From positions 1 through 16,343 of the forward strand of contig DKNZ01000019.1 in the NCBI GenBank assembly GCA_002469845.1: a stretch of DNA of 16,343 nucleotides, in the 5' to 3' direction. Under the pieces are notes generated by a model. It did not search any database. It was not told the origin of the DNA and saw only the letters and a program-made list of their open reading frames with translations. Below, piece by piece: positions 13,585 to 16,343 of this stretch. The position numbers and the translations under genes are program-made. The stretch is from Cellvibrionales bacterium UBA7375 (GTDB lineage: Bacteria; Pseudomonadota; Gammaproteobacteria; Pseudomonadales; Porticoccaceae). Within the stretch, counting starts at the first letter, position 1. Each line of letters starts with the position of its first letter.

Positions 13585-15192
13585 ATGCCAATATTTTCCT
13601 CAAGAACAGATAATTGGGCCAAATTCACCAGCTGTTTATTAGTTGCAGCATGCGTTTATTCGTCATTTACTCTGGCTGATAATTCGTCCGCTAATAAAAA
13701 GCTTAATGTTATTTATATCCTTACGGATGATCAGCGATATGATGCATTAGGATTTATGAACCCTGAAATTGTTACGCCCCATATGGATGCGCTTGCCGAG
13801 AAAGGCGTTCATTTTAAAAATAGTTTTGTAACGACTGCGCTTTGCTCGCCTAGTCGTGCTTCAATTTTGACCGGTCAATACATGCACACTCACGGTGTGG
13901 TTGATAACAATAAGCCAGCTAAGGAGGGGACGGTTTATTTTCCTAGTTATTTGCAGCAGGCTGGCTATGAAACGGCATTTTTTGGCAAATGGCATATGGG
14001 TGGACATCACGATGACCCACAGCCTGGATTTGATCATTGGTTAAGCTTTGCTGGACAGGGTGATTACTACCCAACACGCAAGCAAAATGGTCGCGTAAGT
14101 CGTTTTAATATCAATGGGACCCATGTAAAGCAGAAAGGTTACATAACAGACGAACTTACTGATTATACATTGCAGTGGTTAAACGATGAGCGAGACAGTA
14201 AAAAACCCTTTTTCATTTACCTTTCTCATAAAGCGGTACATGCGAATTTTGACCCGGCAAAACGCCATAGAGGGCAGTACAGTGATGCTGAGATTAAGAT
14301 GCCCGATAGTTTGGCTGATACGCCCGAAAACTATAAGGGTAAGCCTATGTGGGTTAAAAACCAGCGCAATAGCTGGCATGGTGTTGACTTCCCATACCAT
14401 AGTGAACTTAACGTAAAGGAATACAAGCGTCAGTATAATCGAGCGCTTTCAGCAGTAGATGATAGCTTGGGAAGAATAACCGCTTGGTTAAAAGCCAATA
14501 ACCTTGAAGAAAATACAGCTGTAATTTTAATGGGTGATAATGGCTTTATGTTTGGTGAGCATGGATTGATTGATAAGCGAAATGCCTACGAGGAATCAAT
14601 GCGTGTGCCTCTTATCGCCCATATTCCTGGTGCTAAGCAAAATTATGTCGTTGATGAAATGGCAGCTAATATTGATATCGCGCCCACTATACTTGATATT
14701 GCTGGAATCAAAGAGCAACCACCACAATTTGCAGGTGATAGCCTATTGCCCTTAGCAAAGGGTGAGGAAGTTGAAGGATGGCGCGATAATCTGCTCTATG
14801 AGTACTATTGGGAATTTAATTTCCCCCATACACCCACGACTTTAGCGATTCGTTCAGATAATTATAAGTTAATTCAGTATCACGGTGTTTGGGATACCGA
14901 TGAGCTCTACGACTTAAAAAATGATCCTCAAGAAATGAATAATCTAATTGATAATCGTCGCTATTTAGAGGTCAAGGTAAAGTTGCGTAAAGCGCTCTTT
15001 GCTCGATTAGCAGAAGATGGCGAGCATTCTGTTCCTTATACTAAAAAGTATAGCAGTGGGGCAGTGTTACGTCAGATTGATCGTTCTAAAGCGGCTGAGT
15101 TTCCTGAACACTGGTTACGCAAAGGAAATGAATATGATCTTCGACGATTCTTTACTCCGGATGATAGAAACCTTAAGCGTGGTAACAATTAA
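13585..15192 (+). CDS. Exported sulfatase, N-acetylglucosamine-6-sulfatase-like
   Basis: A 535-residue type I sulfatase with all usual landmarks: D48-D49 in YILTDDQRYD, C87 in the canonical CSPSR motif, GKWHMGG, and D318-N319 in LMGDNGFMFGEHG. The DQRYDALG start and the GDNGFMFGEHGLIDKRNAYEE-like block resemble the group named after N-acetylglucosamine-6-sulfatase, although many members act on other sugars. The N-terminus can be read two ways: a lipobox VAAC at C23, or a plain signal peptide cut at TLA-D (A31). It is therefore exported, but its anchoring is uncertain. The start has AGGA about 10 nt upstream. It lies 41 nt before the FGE gene, which fits supply of the activating enzyme along with its client. 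Confidence 0.93.
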   Translation: MPIFSSRTDNWAKFTSCLLVAACVYSSFTLADNSSANKKLNVIYILTDDQRYDALGFMNPEIVTPHMDALAEKGVHFKNSFVTTALCSPSRASILTGQYMHTHGVVDNNKPAKEGTVYFPSYLQQAGYETAFFGKWHMGGHHDDPQPGFDHWLSFAGQGDYYPTRKQNGRVSRFNINGTHVKQKGYITDELTDYTLQWLNDERDSKKPFFIYLSHKAVHANFDPAKRHRGQYSDAEIKMPDSLADTPENYKGKPMWVKNQRNSWHGVDFPYHSELNVKEYKRQYNRALSAVDDSLGRITAWLKANNLEENTAVILMGDNGFMFGEHGLIDKRNAYEESMRVPLIAHIPGAKQNYVVDEMAANIDIAPTILDIAGIKEQPPQFAGDSLLPLAKGEEVEGWRDNLLYEYYWEFNFPHTPTTLAIRSDNYKLIQYHGVWDTDELYDLKNDPQEMNNLIDNRRYLEVKVKLRKALFARLAEDGEHSVPYTKKYSSGAVLRQIDRSKAAEFPEHWLRKGNEYDLRRFFTPDDRNLKRGNN

Positions 15193-15233
15193 AGCAAATA
15201 GTTTTTCGCGTTTATCGATTAAGGGTAATACTA

Positions 15234-16199
15234 GTGAAATCATCATATAACTTGACCATGGTGGTTATGGTTTCTACTTTGTCTGTGGCTTGCAGTGGTC
15301 AAAAAGACATATTGGCATGCTTGCCAAATTTAGAGACTGTAACTACCCAAGATATTCGTGGGGGCGAATTTAGTTTTGGTGATAATCGCTACTATGCCAA
15401 TGAAAAGCCTATCCAAAGTACACAGGTAAATGATTTTAATATTGATCGCACAGAGGTGACTAATCAGCAATTTAGAGCGTTTGTTGAAGCTACTGGTTAT
15501 GTAACAGCTGCCGAGCTTGGTTTGTCTCAAGAAGAGTTCCCTAATATTCCAGAGGAACTTCGCGTTCCTGGTTCCATGGTCTTTGTTTCACCAAGTCCTG
15601 ATAAAAACACTTCTCCTGCTGCCTGGTGGCAGTTTATTCCCGGCGCTAATTGGCGACATCCTTTAGGCCCCGATAGTTCTATCGAGGATAAAGATTCCTT
15701 TCCCGTAGTCCAATTGACCTATGACGATGCATTGGCATATGCAACATGGTTGGGGCGAAGATTACCCACAGAAATAGAGTGGGAGTATGCATCTCGCGGT
15801 GGTTTAAAGGGTGCATCCTATTCTTGGGGAGAAGAAAAACCCCATATGGGCGAATCAAAGGCTAACACATGGCAAGGACATTTCCCGTTCACTAACCTGA
15901 AAGAAGATGGCTTTGTTGGTAGTTCGCCTGTAGGTTGTTTTCCTGCCAATGGATATGGCCTTTATGATATGACAGGTAATGTCTGGGAATGGACTGAGTC
16001 GCCTTACGGGCCAGACCATAAAAGGGACTATGGTGAAAAGGGCTATGATCCTCAACAGCCAGGCGTAGAAGTGAAAACCCTTAAGGGTGGATCTTTTTTA
16101 TGTTCTGATAATTACTGTCAGCGTTTCCGTCCTGCATCAAGGCAGGCTCAAGATTTCAGTTTAGCTACATCGCATATAGGGTTTCGAACTGTTAAGTAG
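15234..16199 (+). CDS. Formylglycine-generating enzyme (sulfatase-activating), predicted lipoprotein
   Basis: A 321-residue SUMF1/FGE-type protein that oxidises the cysteine of the C-x-P-x-R motif in sulfatases to formylglycine, using oxygen and copper. Nearly the whole FGE fold is visible: RGGEFSFGD, DRTEVTNQQF, GANWRHPLGP, LPTEIEWEYASRGG, GLYDMTGNVWEWTE, then GGSFLCSDNYCQRFRPASR and HIGFR. The pair C290 and C295 matches the catalytic copper-binding cysteines of true FGE. Relatives such as EgtB have the fold without this pair. An N-terminal hydrophobic segment ends in LSVAC (C20), a plausible lipobox, so the enzyme is probably exported and lipid-anchored. The start is GTG with AAGGG 8 nt upstream. 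It is the last gene of the cluster and its likely clients are the sulfatases encoded upstream. Confidence 0.93.
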   Translation: MKSSYNLTMVVMVSTLSVACSGQKDILACLPNLETVTTQDIRGGEFSFGDNRYYANEKPIQSTQVNDFNIDRTEVTNQQFRAFVEATGYVTAAELGLSQEEFPNIPEELRVPGSMVFVSPSPDKNTSPAAWWQFIPGANWRHPLGPDSSIEDKDSFPVVQLTYDDALAYATWLGRRLPTEIEWEYASRGGLKGASYSWGEEKPHMGESKANTWQGHFPFTNLKEDGFVGSSPVGCFPANGYGLYDMTGNVWEWTESPYGPDHKRDYGEKGYDPQQPGVEVKTLKGGSFLCSDNYCQRFRPASRQAQDFSLATSHIGFRTVK

Positions 16200-16202
16200 T
16201 AA

Positions 16203-16217
16203 CTGTAATAATTACAG
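16203..16217. promoter_or_regulatory. 15-bp palindrome after the FGE gene
   Basis: CTGTAAT (16203-16209) and ATTACAG (16211-16217) are exact reverse complements around one base. There is no T-run after it, so it does not look like an intrinsic terminator. It could be an operator for the gene starting at 16329, or chance. Confidence 0.3.
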
Positions 16218-16328
16218 ATATACCCACAGAAAAAGTTCCTTTAATATCAGGATTGATACAGAAGGTAGGGTGTATAAACTTAAGTGATTTGACTACATCC
16301 TGTTTAAAAAAGTAATCAGGTAAAAAAA

Positions 16329-16343
16329 ATGGCCGCAAAAGCG
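16329..16343 (+). CDS. Start of a further gene (truncated by window end)
   Basis: ATG at 16329 opens a frame reading MAAKA to the last base. AGG at 16318-16320 lies 8 nt upstream and could serve as ribosome binding site. Five codons are too few to identify a product; the gene call itself is tentative. Confidence 0.4.

Noticed and set aside
16245..16258. TATCA-GGAT-TGATA inverted repeat downstream of the FGE gene
   Set aside because: Five-base arms in AT-rich DNA are too short to support a regulatory call.

Overview
The window looks like a carbohydrate-utilisation locus from a marine or host-associated gammaproteobacterium. The DNA is AT-rich by eye. The uptake receptor is a TonB-dependent receptor of the Xanthomonas/Caulobacter type with no SusD partner, and the local regulator is LacI-type. 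Both argue against Bacteroidetes. Genus cannot be named from the sequence alone.

Layout: the left edge (1-156, +) holds the last 51 codons of a gene that resembles the end of an alpha/beta hydrolase. It converges on a two-gene minus-strand unit: a LacI-family regulator (1696-2715) followed 48 nt later by a sulfatase with an altered active-site motif (226-1647). A 222-bp divergent region (2716-2937) holds a plausible promoter and three palindromes that are operator candidates. From 2938 to 16199 all genes lie on the plus strand: an iduronate-2-sulfatase-like sulfatase, a small four-EF-hand exported protein, a strong stem-loop, a TonB-dependent receptor, a secreted right-handed beta-helix protein starting 1 nt after the receptor, a lipoprotein sulfatase, a family 3 glycoside hydrolase, a fourth sulfatase and a formylglycine-generating enzyme (FGE). 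A new gene appears to begin at 16329 and runs off the window.

How the parts fit (inference from families): a sulfated glycan would be cut or trimmed at the surface or in the periplasm, possibly by the beta-helix protein, and imported through the TonB-dependent receptor. Four sulfatases of visibly different subtypes would remove sulfate esters, and the GH3 enzyme would trim sugars from chain ends. The FGE would convert the active-site cysteine of the sulfatases to formylglycine. It carries the FGE cysteine pair (C290, C295) and a signal peptide with a lipobox, so it may act outside the cytoplasm. The LacI protein is the likely local regulator. The actual polysaccharide cannot be deduced: no gene here is a recognisable agarase, carrageenase, ulvan lyase or fucanase.

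The points most worth follow-up are the exported FGE, the minus-strand sulfatase with CGVTR and SEQG in place of the usual signatures, the unassigned beta-helix protein, the EF-hand protein and the regulatory palindromes. I see no RNA genes, insertion sequences, CRISPR arrays or phage genes.
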